Assembly (NCBI GenBank): GCA_035277485.1
Contig: DATEKK010000140.1
Location: 1 to 31,966 of the forward strand
DNA: 31,966 bases
Direction: 5' to 3'
DNA from: JADGGM01 sp035277485
GTDB taxonomy: Bacteria; Gemmatimonadota; Gemmatimonadetes; Gemmatimonadales; Gemmatimonadaceae
In this document: one piece after another, positions 7,377 through 14,039 of the stretch
Layout: each line of letters starts with the position of its first letter
Numbering within the stretch: the stretch's first letter is position 1
The notes under the pieces: model-generated
Seen by the model: the letters and a program-made list of their open reading frames with translations, nothing else
The model's database searches: none
Told to the model about the DNA's origin: nothing
Made by a program: the position numbers and the translations under genes

Positions 7377-8813
7377 ATGGAGCGGCATTCCGCCGCCGGC
7401 GTTCCGCGCGACGCGAAGAGCGCGCTCACGGCGCTGTACTGGGCCGGCGTCGACGCCGCGGCGCCGGGCACATCCCTGCGCTCGGCGCTCGAACGCGTGC
7501 CGGTGGCGGAGCGCGGACGACGCGTATGGATCATCGCGATCGGCAAAGCCGCGCACCCGATGGCCGCCGAAGCGCTCGCCGTGCTCGCGCAATGGAATCG
7601 CACGCCGGCCGGCGGCATCATCATCGCGCCTAACGAAGAGACGGCGCCGCATCCCTCCATCGATGTGCGCGCAGGTGACCATCCCGTGCCCGGCCCGCGG
7701 TCGCTCGCGGCCGCCGAGCGCGTCGGACTCGTGGCCGGCCGCGTGCGCGAAGGCGACGACGTGTGGGTGCTGCTGTCCGGCGGCGCCACGAGTCTCGCCG
7801 CTGCGCCCGACGGCACCGTAAGGCCCGAGGAGCTGTTCCAGCTGTACGAGCGGCTGTTAGGCTCCGGGCTCGACATCGCGCAGATGAATCTCATTCGCAA
7901 GCGCTTCTCCCGATGGGGCGCGGGGCGATTGGCCGTGGCACTCGCTCCCGCGCGCGTTCGCAACTACATCGTGTCCGATGTGATCGGAGACGATCTGGCG
8001 GCGATCGGATCGGGACCGTGCGTGCCCGATCCGAGCACCGCCGCGCAAATTCACCAGATGCTCGACGGCGCTGGACTGTGGGATGACCTCCCGCTGTCCA
8101 TGAAGCGCGTGGTCGGCGGCGCCGAGCGTGATCCATCGTTGGAGACACCGAAAGCCGGCGATGCAGCCTTTGCTCACGTCGAAAGGCGCATCATCGCCAG
8201 CAATCGTGTCGCGCTCGAAGCAATCGAGGCGCGCGCCCGGGCATTCGGCTATGAGTCGCGTGTGCTGGGCGCCGCGCTTGCCGGAGAAGCAGCCGTCGTC
8301 GGCCGCCGGCTCATCGCGACGTTGGGAAGCTATTGCGCGCAGGACGCGTCGTCCCTGTCCGGAAGAACGGGACGCACCTGCCTCATATGGGGGGGAGAGA
8401 CGACCGTCACACTCGGCGCCGCGCACGGTCGCGGCGGACGATGTCAGGAGCTGGCCTTATCCGCGGCACGCGAGCTCGCGGAAACCGCAGGGCTGTCGAA
8501 TGCAGCGCTGCTCGCGGCGGGTACCGACGGTCGTGATGGCGACACCGACGCAGCAGGCGCGATCGTCACGCGTGAAACGTGGCGCACGATCGAGCGCGCG
8601 GGCCGGGATCCCGCAGGCGATTTGGCGAAGCACGATTCGTACACGTCGCTCGACGCGGCCGGCGCGCTGCTGCGCACGGACCTCACGGCGACGAACGTGA
8701 TGGATGTCGTGATTGCAGTGTGTGGTCCGCCGGCAAACGAACAGCGCGCGCGTCTCACTCCGGCCATGGCGTTAGACGCGATCGCCGGATCGCTGCGCCG
8801 CCGCAAACCATAG
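7377..8813 (+). CDS. gck: Glycerate 2-kinase (MOFRL/GckA family)
   Basis: Phosphorylates D-glycerate to 2-phosphoglycerate, feeding enolase and PEP carboxylase. It has 478 residues from the ATG at 7377, slightly longer than common. Seen in order: AIGKAAHPMAAEA near the N-terminus, GDHPVPGPRSLAAAERV, VLLSGGATSLAAAP, MNLIRKRFSRWGAGRLA, IVSDVIGDDLAAIGSGP, then the MOFRL domain with IWGGETTVTLG, GGRCQELALSAA, LAAGTDGRDGDTDAAGA and TATNVMDVVIAVCG. The GTG at 7365 and the in-frame ATG at 7284 are alternative starts, but residues before 7377 show no conservation and none of the starts has a strong ribosome site. It is divergent from sga, completing the serine-cycle set at this locus. The class I type (GlxK) is excluded by sequence. 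Confidence 0.93.
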   Translation: MERHSAAGVPRDAKSALTALYWAGVDAAAPGTSLRSALERVPVAERGRRVWIIAIGKAAHPMAAEALAVLAQWNRTPAGGIIIAPNEETAPHPSIDVRAGDHPVPGPRSLAAAERVGLVAGRVREGDDVWVLLSGGATSLAAAPDGTVRPEELFQLYERLLGSGLDIAQMNLIRKRFSRWGAGRLAVALAPARVRNYIVSDVIGDDLAAIGSGPCVPDPSTAAQIHQMLDGAGLWDDLPLSMKRVVGGAERDPSLETPKAGDAAFAHVERRIIASNRVALEAIEARARAFGYESRVLGAALAGEAAVVGRRLIATLGSYCAQDASSLSGRTGRTCLIWGGETTVTLGAAHGRGGRCQELALSAARELAETAGLSNAALLAAGTDGRDGDTDAAGAIVTRETWRTIERAGRDPAGDLAKHDSYTSLDAAGALLRTDLTATNVMDVVIAVCGPPANEQRARLTPAMALDAIAGSLRRRKP

Positions 8814-8841
8814 CGCACGTTTCGCTCTATACATTTCGCCC

Positions 8842-9753
8842 ATGGCAAATCCTGTGTTCACGGTGGGACTGGTGCAGCAGGCAGTTGCCGCGAATGCCGC
8901 GGAAACTGTGGATGCGGCCGAGCGGGGGATTCGCGAGGCAGCGGCGCGCGGTGCGCAGATCATCTGCCTGCAGGAATTGTTCAACGCGCCCTACTTCTGC
9001 AAGGTGACGGACGCCGAGCGATTCGATCTCGCCGAACCGATCCCGGGACCGACGGTGGAGCGGATGCAGCGCGTGGCGCGAGAGTTAGGCATCGTGATCG
9101 TGGTGCCGATCTTCGAGAAGCGCGGCCCGGGGCTGTATCACAATTCGGCCGCGGTGATCGATGCGGACGGCACGCTGCTCGGCGTGTACCGCAAGATGCA
9201 CATCCCGGATGACCCGCTCTATCACGAGAAGTACTATTTCACGCCGGGCGAGATGTATCAGCACGACGAAGCGCGTCCGCCGTCGGGCTTTCGTGTGTTC
9301 CGCACGAAGTTTGCGACGATCGGAGTGCTCATCTGTTGGGACCAGTGGTACCCGGAGGCGGCGCGCATTACGAGTCTCATGGGTGCGCAGATTCTGCTCT
9401 ATCCGACGGCGATCGGGTGGCATCCCAAGGAGAAAACCGAGTGGGGTGCGGCGCAGGCGGACGCGTGGCGGACGGCGCAGCGGGCGCACGCGATTGCTAA
9501 CGGAGTGTATGTCGCCGCGGTGAACCGGGTGGGCTTCGAAGCCGAGCCGGGCACGGACGGTCTCGAGTTCTTCGGCCACTCGTTCATCTGTGATCCGTTC
9601 GGCCAGGTGATCGCCGAAGCGGGCACGTCGCCGACGATTCTCGTCGCCGAATGCGATCCGAAGCGCATCGAGTACACGAGGCGCAATTGGCCGTTCTTGC
9701 GCGATCGCCGGATCGATGCGTATGGCGGGATCGTGCAGAGGTATCTCGATTAG
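8842..9753 (+). CDS. aguB: N-carbamoylputrescine amidase
   Basis: Hydrolyses N-carbamoylputrescine to putrescine, CO2 and ammonia, following AguA in the agmatine route. It is a nitrilase-superfamily protein of 303 residues. The Glu-Lys-Cys triad is E45 (LQELFNAPYF), K118 (YRKMHIPDDP) and C165 (LICWDQWYPE). Further signatures are YHEKYYFTPG, ILLYPTAIGWHP, AVNRVGFE and NWPFLRDRR at the C-terminus, which single out the carbamoylputrescine group from other nitrilases. The start ATG is 28 nt after the glycerate kinase stop. Its TAG stop is followed immediately by the left terminal repeat of the inserted element described at 9754-10384. The partner aguA resumes on the far side, so the element splits a likely aguB-aguA unit. 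Confidence 0.95.
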   Translation: MANPVFTVGLVQQAVAANAAETVDAAERGIREAAARGAQIICLQELFNAPYFCKVTDAERFDLAEPIPGPTVERMQRVARELGIVIVVPIFEKRGPGLYHNSAAVIDADGTLLGVYRKMHIPDDPLYHEKYYFTPGEMYQHDEARPPSGFRVFRTKFATIGVLICWDQWYPEAARITSLMGAQILLYPTAIGWHPKEKTEWGAAQADAWRTAQRAHAIANGVYVAAVNRVGFEAEPGTDGLEFFGHSFICDPFGQVIAEAGTSPTILVAECDPKRIEYTRRNWPFLRDRRIDAYGGIVQRYLD

Positions 9754-10209
9754 GGAAGCGGCCGCCGAAGGCGGCCTGGGGGAAGCGGCGGGCGATGCCC
9801 GCCTGGGGGAAGGGGGAAGGGGGCGAGGGCGAGATCTCGCGGGCATGCGGCTTTCGCGAAGGCGCTGATGGAGGCGCTGCAGCATTCGGCTGATCGAGTC
9901 AATCTCGGCAGCGATTTCAGTCGCTTCAGTGCAGCTGATGTACGTGAGCCGCCTAGCAATTTCGACCTGCGTAGCGAGCTCGAACAACGAACCGCGCGCA
10001 ACACCAAGATAGCGAAGGTATTGGGCGCGATAGAAGAAAGCGTTGCCCTCGGCGATGTTAGATGCGATCGAGGTTGCCGCTCGCGTCATCTGAGACGAAA
10101 GGGCGTAGCGTTCCTCGACTGGGAAGCGCCGAACGATTCGATAGATACGCTGCGTGAGGTCGACAGACTTTTGCCAGACGATGAGGTCGCGATAGTCATG
10201 TACGTGCAT
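9085..10209 (-). CDS. Four-helix-bundle protein (S23/IVP family), reading through the element end
   Basis: Residues 1-124 (10209 down to about 9837) are a clear member of the 23S-rRNA-intervening-sequence / four-helix-bundle family. It starts MHVHDYRDLIVWQKSVDL and has SSQMTRAATSIASNIAEG, then LRYLGVARGSLFELATQ and VEIARRLTYIS, with a final helix near ISRMLQRLHQRLR. Members are usually about 115-130 residues. Here no stop follows: the frame continues through the left terminal repeat (28 codons, Pro/Arg/Ser-rich) and then for ~220 codons antisense to aguB before stopping at 9085. The functional protein is probably only the first ~125 residues, so the far end given is the formal ORF end. I do not know its biochemical role. 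Relatives include AvdL/Avd accessory proteins of diversity-generating retroelements, but no reverse transcriptase is present. Confidence 0.75.
   Translation of the reverse strand: MHVHDYRDLIVWQKSVDLTQRIYRIVRRFPVEERYALSSQMTRAATSIASNIAEGNAFFYRAQYLRYLGVARGSLFELATQVEIARRLTYISCTEATEIAAEIDSISRMLQRLHQRLRESRMPARSRPRPLPPSPRRASPAASPRPPSAAASLIEIPLHDPAIRIDPAIAQERPIAPRVLDALRIAFGDENRRRRARFGDHLAERITDERVAEELETVRARLGFEAHPVHRGDIHSVSNRVRPLRRPPRVRLRRTPLGFLLGMPPDRRRIEQNLRTHETRNARRLRVPLVPTDEHSDRRKLRAEHTKARRRTRFVVLIHLARREIVLLVIERVIRDVHLAVHAEQRAVRIDHRGRIVIQPRAALLEDRHHDHDA
9754..9836 (+). repeat. Left terminal inverted repeat of element A
   Basis: Contains two hairpins in tandem: GCGGCCGCC-GAA-GGCGGCC, then GGCGGGC-GAT-GCCCGCC, each preceded by GGGAAGC and followed by CTGGGGGAAG. 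It then runs into a purine-rich GGGGAAGGGGGCGAG tail ending GAGATC. The reverse complement of 10307-10384 follows the same order with a few substitutions and small gaps. Confidence 0.85.
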
Positions 10210-10304
10210 TGGGACGCCTTGCCGATTTCGCCTAACGTAAGGGGCGTAATGAGAGAACCGAGAAGCGAAAATTGGCGCCGATGCACAAATCATTTCGGAG
10301 CGGC

Positions 10305-11414
10305 ATGATCTCGCCTTCGCCCCCTTCCCCCTTCCCGCAGGGCGAAGCCCGCTTCCCGAAGGCCGCCTCCGGCGGCCGCTTCCCTGCCGAGTGGTCTCGC
10401 CATCGCGCGACCTGGCTCGCCTGGCCGCACCACGAGCCTGATTGGCCAGGAAAGTTTGAGTCAATCCCTTGGGTGTATGCTGAGATCGTGCGGACGCTCC
10501 ACAGGTACGAAACGGTCGAGATACTGTGCTCGAACGAGGATGTGCGTGACGACGCGCAGCGCGTGTTAGGCGCACATGGCGTCGCAATGAACCGGGTGCG
10601 GCTGCATCTCGTGCCGACCGACCGCGTCTGGACGCGCGACTCCGGCCCGACAGCCGTCAGACAGGAAGACGGCCGCATCGAGTGGGTTGGGTGGGCCTTC
10701 AACGCGTGGGCCAAGTACGACAACTATGCGCGCGATGCGTGCGTGGCCGATCGCATCGCAGACTTGAGCGGGTTGCCGCTCCGGCACGCAGTGCGTCCCG
10801 ACACCGAAGCGCCTCTCGTGCTCGAGGGTGGCGGCATCGAGACGAACGGCGACGGCCTGCTCCTCGTCACCGAAGAATGGTTGCTGTCCTCCCTACAGGT
10901 TCGCAATCCGGGTCTCGATCGCGCCGGCTACGAGCACGCCTTCGCCCGGTACCTCGGCATCGATCGCACCATCTGGTTAGGCCAAAGCTGCGTCGGCGAC
11001 GACACCCACGGCCACATCGACGACGTCGCCCGCTTTACGGACGCCAATACGGTGGTGCTGGCCTACGAACCGGATCCCGCCGACGCCAACCACGAGCCCT
11101 CGGCCGACAACCTCCGCCGCCTCGAGCTCGCCGCCAAGAGCGTGCCTAACGGCCTGCGTATCGTCAAGCTCCCCTTCCCTCGCTCCGTGATGATGGACGG
11201 CGAACGCCTCCCCGCGAGCTACGCCAACTTCTACATCGCCAACGACGTCGTTCTGGTACCCACGTTCAACGATCGCCGCGACCGCGACGCCCTCGCCACT
11301 CTCGCGGGTCTGTTCCCGACACGCGAGGTGATCGGCATCCACGCGGTAGACCTGGTGTGGGGACTGGGCACGCTTCACTGCCTAACGCAACAAGAGCCTG
11401 CTTCGGTTGATTGA
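10305..11414 (+). CDS. aguA: Agmatine deiminase with repeat-derived N-terminus
   Basis: Converts agmatine to N-carbamoylputrescine and ammonia; its product is the AguB substrate. It is a PPAD-fold protein, about 369 residues from the ATG at 10305, which has GGAG four bases upstream. The conserved body begins RFPAEWSRHRATWLAWPH, followed by DRVWTRDSGP, VLEGGGIETNG, DTHGHIDDVARF and the catalytic Cys in TLHCLTQQEPA (about C359). The family start normally lies just before the Pro-Ala-Glu-Trp. Here the preceding ~27 codons come from the right terminal repeat of element A (reading Ser/Pro/Gly-rich sequence), so the original start was apparently lost or displaced. ATG 10281 and TTG 10272 are other in-frame starts. 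The core looks intact, so I keep it as a gene, not a pseudogene. Confidence 0.9.
   Translation: MISPSPPSPFPQGEARFPKAASGGRFPAEWSRHRATWLAWPHHEPDWPGKFESIPWVYAEIVRTLHRYETVEILCSNEDVRDDAQRVLGAHGVAMNRVRLHLVPTDRVWTRDSGPTAVRQEDGRIEWVGWAFNAWAKYDNYARDACVADRIADLSGLPLRHAVRPDTEAPLVLEGGGIETNGDGLLLVTEEWLLSSLQVRNPGLDRAGYEHAFARYLGIDRTIWLGQSCVGDDTHGHIDDVARFTDANTVVLAYEPDPADANHEPSADNLRRLELAAKSVPNGLRIVKLPFPRSVMMDGERLPASYANFYIANDVVLVPTFNDRRDRDALATLAGLFPTREVIGIHAVDLVWGLGTLHCLTQQEPASVD
10307..10384 (-). repeat. Right terminal inverted repeat of element A
   Basis: Read on the minus strand it starts GGGAAGCGGCCGCC and ends GGCGAGATC, matching the left arm almost throughout. The first hairpin is GCGGCCGCC-GGA-GGCGGCC; the second is degenerate (AGCGGGCTTCGCCCTG). 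On the plus strand it is read through as the N-terminal codons of the aguA reading frame. Confidence 0.85.
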
Positions 11415-11430
11415 TCGAGATTAGGAGACC

Positions 11431-11690
11431 TGGGGAAGGGGGAAGCGCTCGCTTGCGCTACGCTGGGGGAAGCGCTACGCTGGGGGAAGCGGCGGCGACG
11501 CCGCCTGAGGGAGCGGGAGGACGTGAGCTGTCTTTGGATGGAGACTGCCGACTCGCGCGGCCTCGCGCATGGCACGCACACCGCGCGGACCATTGATGTT
11601 GTTCCGATCCCGCAGGCGGCGTCGCCGCCGCTTCCCACAGCGCAGCGCTTCCCCCAGCGAGCGCTAGCGAGCGCTTCCCTCTTCCCTCTG
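11431..11690. mobile_element. ORF-less inverted-repeat element (element B)
   Basis: Lies between the aguA stop and the stop codon of the oppositely oriented phosphoribosyltransferase gene. Arms of ~80 bp (about 11431-11515 and 11608-11690) are inverted copies. Each contains GGAAGGGGGAAGCGCTCGC, a CGCTGGGGGAAGCGCT unit and the hairpin AAGCGGCGGC-GAC-GCCGCCTG. The arms resemble those of element A in the purine-rich GGGGAAG spacers and the GCGGC-N3-GCCGC hairpins. The ~90-nt centre holds no recognisable gene and no match to the four-helix-bundle gene that I can see. It may be a non-autonomous or deleted relative. It may also act as a bidirectional terminator for the convergent genes. Confidence 0.65.
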
Positions 11691-12347
11691 CTAGGACAGT
11701 TTATTCGCCGCCCGCCGCAGCACCGCGATCACCGTCTCGTCCGTCACCTGCTCGAAATCCGCGTACCACTCACCCACACCACGAAAGTCCGGCGGCGTAT
11801 ACACGCACACCACCGTGTACCCTTCGGCCGCGAGCGTGCGACAGCCATCTTCCGAGCATACCGGCGCGGCAAATACGAGCATCGCAGGTTGTGCACGCTG
11901 CACCGACGCCAGCGCCGCGCGCGCGGTCACGCCCGTCGCGAGCCCGTCATCCGCCAACACCACCGCTCGGCCGGCCAACTCGGGAAACGGCCGCTCGTCG
12001 CGGAAGCGGTGCATCCGGCGATCGAGCTCCGCGCGCTCGCGCCTGGTCACCTTCTCGATGTACGCATCGCTCACGCCGAGCGCCGACACGATCTCGTGGT
12101 CGAGCACGCGCGTGCCGTCCGGCGCCACCGCGCCGATCCCCAGCTCCTCGTGGCCCGGCGCGCCCAACTTTCGCGCGACGATCACGTCCAACGGCGCGCC
12201 TAACGCACGCGCGACCTCGCGGCCGATGATCACCCCGCCGCGCGGCACGCCGAGCACGATCGGACGCTGCGCGACGAGCCCCGGTAGCCGCGCCACGAGC
12301 GTCTCGCCCAACTGCCGGCCGGCGTCGGCGCGGTCCGCGAACAACAT
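11691..12347 (-). CDS. Phosphoribosyltransferase-domain protein
   Basis: A type I phosphoribosyltransferase-fold protein of 218 residues. The PRPP-binding loop is VVLADDGLATGVTA (129-142), preceded by the VLGVPRGGVIIGREVARALG segment (31-50) and ARKLGAPGHEELGIGAV (58-74). The C-terminus carries VFAAPVCSEDG and YTPPDFRGVGEWYADFEQ. Substrate is unknown. In some actinobacteria this domain is fused to a dienelactone-hydrolase-like domain (recollection). The separate hydrolase gene lies immediately upstream with a one-base gap between its stop and this ATG, so the two products may work together. Its TAG stop abuts the right arm of element B. A base-salvage PRTase cannot be excluded, but this uncharacterised family does not look like Hpt, Apt or Upp. 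Confidence 0.85.
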   Translation of the reverse strand: MLFADRADAGRQLGETLVARLPGLVAQRPIVLGVPRGGVIIGREVARALGAPLDVIVARKLGAPGHEELGIGAVAPDGTRVLDHEIVSALGVSDAYIEKVTRRERAELDRRMHRFRDERPFPELAGRAVVLADDGLATGVTARAALASVQRAQPAMLVFAAPVCSEDGCRTLAAEGYTVVCVYTPPDFRGVGEWYADFEQVTDETVIAVLRRAANKLS

Positions 12348-12348
12348 G

Positions 12349-13023
12349 TCACGCGCCGCGCGCCGGCGGCGGCAGGTGGTCGACGAACCAATCGCGCGAC
12401 AGGCGCGCCACTTCCTCGAGCGCGCCTGGTTCCTCGAAGAGATGCGTCGCGCCCGGGATTACCACGAGTTGCGCGATGGCGCCCAATATCTCGCACGCCT
12501 CTTCGTTGAGCGGGATGATCGGGACGTCTTCACCGCCCACGATGAGCAACGACGGCGCGCGCACACTCTTGAGACAATCGCGCGCGAGATCGGGACGGCC
12601 GCCGCGCGATACCACCGCGAACACGTCGCGCAGCTCCGACGCCGCGTGCAATGCCGCCGCTGCGCCCGTACTCGCGCCGAAATATCCAAGCGCCAGCGAC
12701 GAAGACACGGGACGCTCGCGCAGCCACCGCGACGCGCCTAACACACGCGCGCCGAGCAGGTCGATGTCGAATCGCAGGAGACCCGTGCGGGCATCCTCCC
12801 GTTGCTCATCCACGGTCAGGAGATCGATGAGCAGCGTGGCGAGGCCTGCATCCTCGAGCGCGTGCGCCACGAGCATGTTGCGCGGACTCATGCGACCGCT
12901 GCCGCTGCCGTGCGCGAACAACACCACGCCGCGCGCCGCGACCGGAACGCTCAGCACGGCGTCCAGCCGCGCGTCCTCGAGATCGACGACGACATCCGTG
13001 CGCATCACCGCCGAGCGCTCCAT
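12349..13023 (-). CDS. Alpha/beta-hydrolase (dienelactone-hydrolase-like)
   Basis: 224 residues with an alpha/beta-hydrolase fold. The N-terminal oxyanion region is VVLFAHGSGSGRMSPRN (33-49). The nucleophile elbow is GASTG (S118), the acid is D166 in LIVGGEDVPI, and the catalytic His is H194 in GATHLFEEPG. No signal peptide, so it is cytoplasmic. The ATG at 13023 has AGGGGGCG about seven bases upstream, which supports this start over the internal ATG (MRTDVVVDLED). The gene ends one base before the phosphoribosyltransferase start. The natural substrate is not evident. It lies 24 nt after the outer-membrane protein gene and could be co-transcribed with it. Confidence 0.88.
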   Translation of the reverse strand: MERSAVMRTDVVVDLEDARLDAVLSVPVAARGVVLFAHGSGSGRMSPRNMLVAHALEDAGLATLLIDLLTVDEQREDARTGLLRFDIDLLGARVLGASRWLRERPVSSSLALGYFGASTGAAAALHAASELRDVFAVVSRGGRPDLARDCLKSVRAPSLLIVGGEDVPIIPLNEEACEILGAIAQLVVIPGATHLFEEPGALEEVARLSRDWFVDHLPPPARGA

Positions 13024-13047
13024 TGGTTCGCCCCCTACGGCGCGGGG

Positions 13048-13623
13048 CTAGAGCCGCACGAAGAAACCCAGACGATACGTGACGCGTGACGCCGGCGGCA
13101 CTTCCATGCGACGCACTTCGCCGTACAACGCCCAACGCTTGGTGAGGTCATACGAGATACCGAGAAAGTACTCGCCGCCCAGTTTCGCGCCCGTGTAGTC
13201 ATCATGTATCGGCTGCGACGGTGCAATGTCGGTGCCGAGAAAGTGCAGATCGAGGCCCGCGCCGACATACGGCTCGAACCGTTTCACGTGCGCCACCGAG
13301 TACCGCGCCGCCAGCCCGACGCTGAAGTCGTGGAACGAGCCCGGTATGGGCACCTCGTCTGCGTCGAACCGATGTACGTCCGCGTGCAAATAGTTGACCT
13401 CGGCCAAGAGGTGCAGCTTGCGCGTGAAGACCGAGCCGACATCGACATCGCCGCCGAGCTCCCACCCGTGGCGGGCATGCTCCACCGTGGTGTAGCTCAG
13501 GTAGGAACCCACGCGGTCCAGGCCTAACTGGGCGACGCTGGTGTCTGTTTGCGCCCGTCCGTTGTGCGCCGCCGCGAGCAGCCCGGCCGCCACGCACGCC
13601 CACACCCGCATTCCACGAGGCAC
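13048..13623 (-). CDS. Outer-membrane beta-barrel protein, secreted
   Basis: 191 residues, starting at the GTG at 13623, which has AAGAGGAG spaced seven bases upstream; an ATG 12 nt further in has no such site. The N-terminus PRGMRVWACVAAGLLAAAHNGRAQ is a signal peptide with cleavage after an Ala-x-Ala-like GRAQ. The mature part alternates short polar and aromatic stretches, for example GWELGGDVDVGS, LHLLAEVNYL, DFSVGLAARYS, FEPYVGAGLDLHFLG, AKLGGEYFLGISYD and WALYGEVRRM. It ends VTYRLGFFVRL, a terminal-Phe-like beta-signal. It resembles the OmpW/outer-membrane-barrel (OMP_b-brl) families of small 8-stranded barrels. Function is unknown. The longer frame to 14157 overlaps crcB and is rejected. 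Confidence 0.82.
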   Translation of the reverse strand: MPRGMRVWACVAAGLLAAAHNGRAQTDTSVAQLGLDRVGSYLSYTTVEHARHGWELGGDVDVGSVFTRKLHLLAEVNYLHADVHRFDADEVPIPGSFHDFSVGLAARYSVAHVKRFEPYVGAGLDLHFLGTDIAPSQPIHDDYTGAKLGGEYFLGISYDLTKRWALYGEVRRMEVPPASRVTYRLGFFVRL

Positions 13624-13652
13624 TATTGGTCTCCTCTTGAAGAATCGGTCGG

Positions 13653-14039
13653 TCAGCGCTGGCGAAGCGCGATGAGCCCGCCCGCCGCCCAGGCGCCAAG
13701 GTAGACGCCGAGCAGCGAGAGCGCCACGCTTGCCGCCACGTAGGCGCTCGCGCGACCCATTTCCCCGTCGTTGATCAACGCCACCGTCTCGAACGTGAAC
13801 GTCGAGAAGGTCGTGTAGCCGCCGCACAATCCCGTCGTCAGAAAGCCGCGCATTTCGGGCGAGATCGCCGGCGTCGCCATCGCGAATCGCATGAGGAAGC
13901 CGAGCAGGAGCGACCCGGTGATGTTGATGACCAGCGTGCCGGCGGGAAAGCCGGGACCGAACCGTTGCTGCACCGCGGCGCCCAACAGCAGCCGCGACGC
14001 GCCGCCGATCGCGCTGCCTAACGCAACGACGAGAATCAT
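13653..14039 (-). CDS. crcB: Fluoride ion channel/exporter CrcB (Fluc)
   Basis: 128-residue membrane protein with four hydrophobic segments; Fluc channels work as antiparallel dimers that expel fluoride. Diagnostic stretches are GSAIGGASRLLLG at the N-terminus, FPAGTLVINITGSLLLGFL (the channel Asn), and TGLCGGYTTFSTFTFET with the conserved Thr/Phe pore track. The ATG at 14039 overlaps the TGA of the peptidase gene (ATGA); the GTG six bases upstream is the alternative. No fluoride riboswitch is apparent upstream in this operon. The immediate partners DUF190 and CrcB frequently occur together in bacteria, which fits the arrangement here, although peptidase E lies between them. Confidence 0.93.
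   Translation of the reverse strand: MILVVALGSAIGGASRLLLGAAVQQRFGPGFPAGTLVINITGSLLLGFLMRFAMATPAISPEMRGFLTTGLCGGYTTFSTFTFETVALINDGEMGRASAYVAASVALSLLGVYLGAWAAGGLIALRQR

Larger units (their letters stand above)
9754..10384. mobile_element. Inverted-repeat element carrying a four-helix-bundle gene (element A)
   Basis: A ~630-bp block begins directly after the aguB stop codon and ends at the codons for the conserved Pro-Ala-Glu-Trp of AguA. Its two ends are long, near-identical inverted repeats (9754-9836 and 10307-10384) made of GC-rich palindromes. The unique interior is visibly lower in GC (53-58% in two 60-nt rows I counted, against 72% in a row of aguB) and carries one gene on the minus strand of the S23/IVP four-helix-bundle family. 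No transposase, integrase or reverse transcriptase is encoded. A short 9-base or smaller target duplication is not evident. Calling it mobile is inference from the boundaries, the composition and two related repeat blocks nearby. Confidence 0.7.

Noticed and set aside
9085..9836. Full 500-residue minus ORF 9085-10587 as one protein
   Set aside because: Residues before 10209 are antisense to aguA and those past 9837 are repeat or antisense to aguB; only the middle ~124 residues match a family.
9754..10384. Diversity-generating retroelement (Avd-like four-helix-bundle)
   Set aside because: No reverse transcriptase, template/variable repeat pair or target gene with adenine-mutated repeats is visible.
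9754..10384. 23S rRNA intervening sequence
   Set aside because: No rRNA sequence in the window; flanks are protein genes of the agmatine pathway.
9754..11690. CRISPR or tandem array for the GGGAAGC palindromes
   Set aside because: Units are inverted and of unequal spacing, with no unique spacers of equal length and no cas genes.
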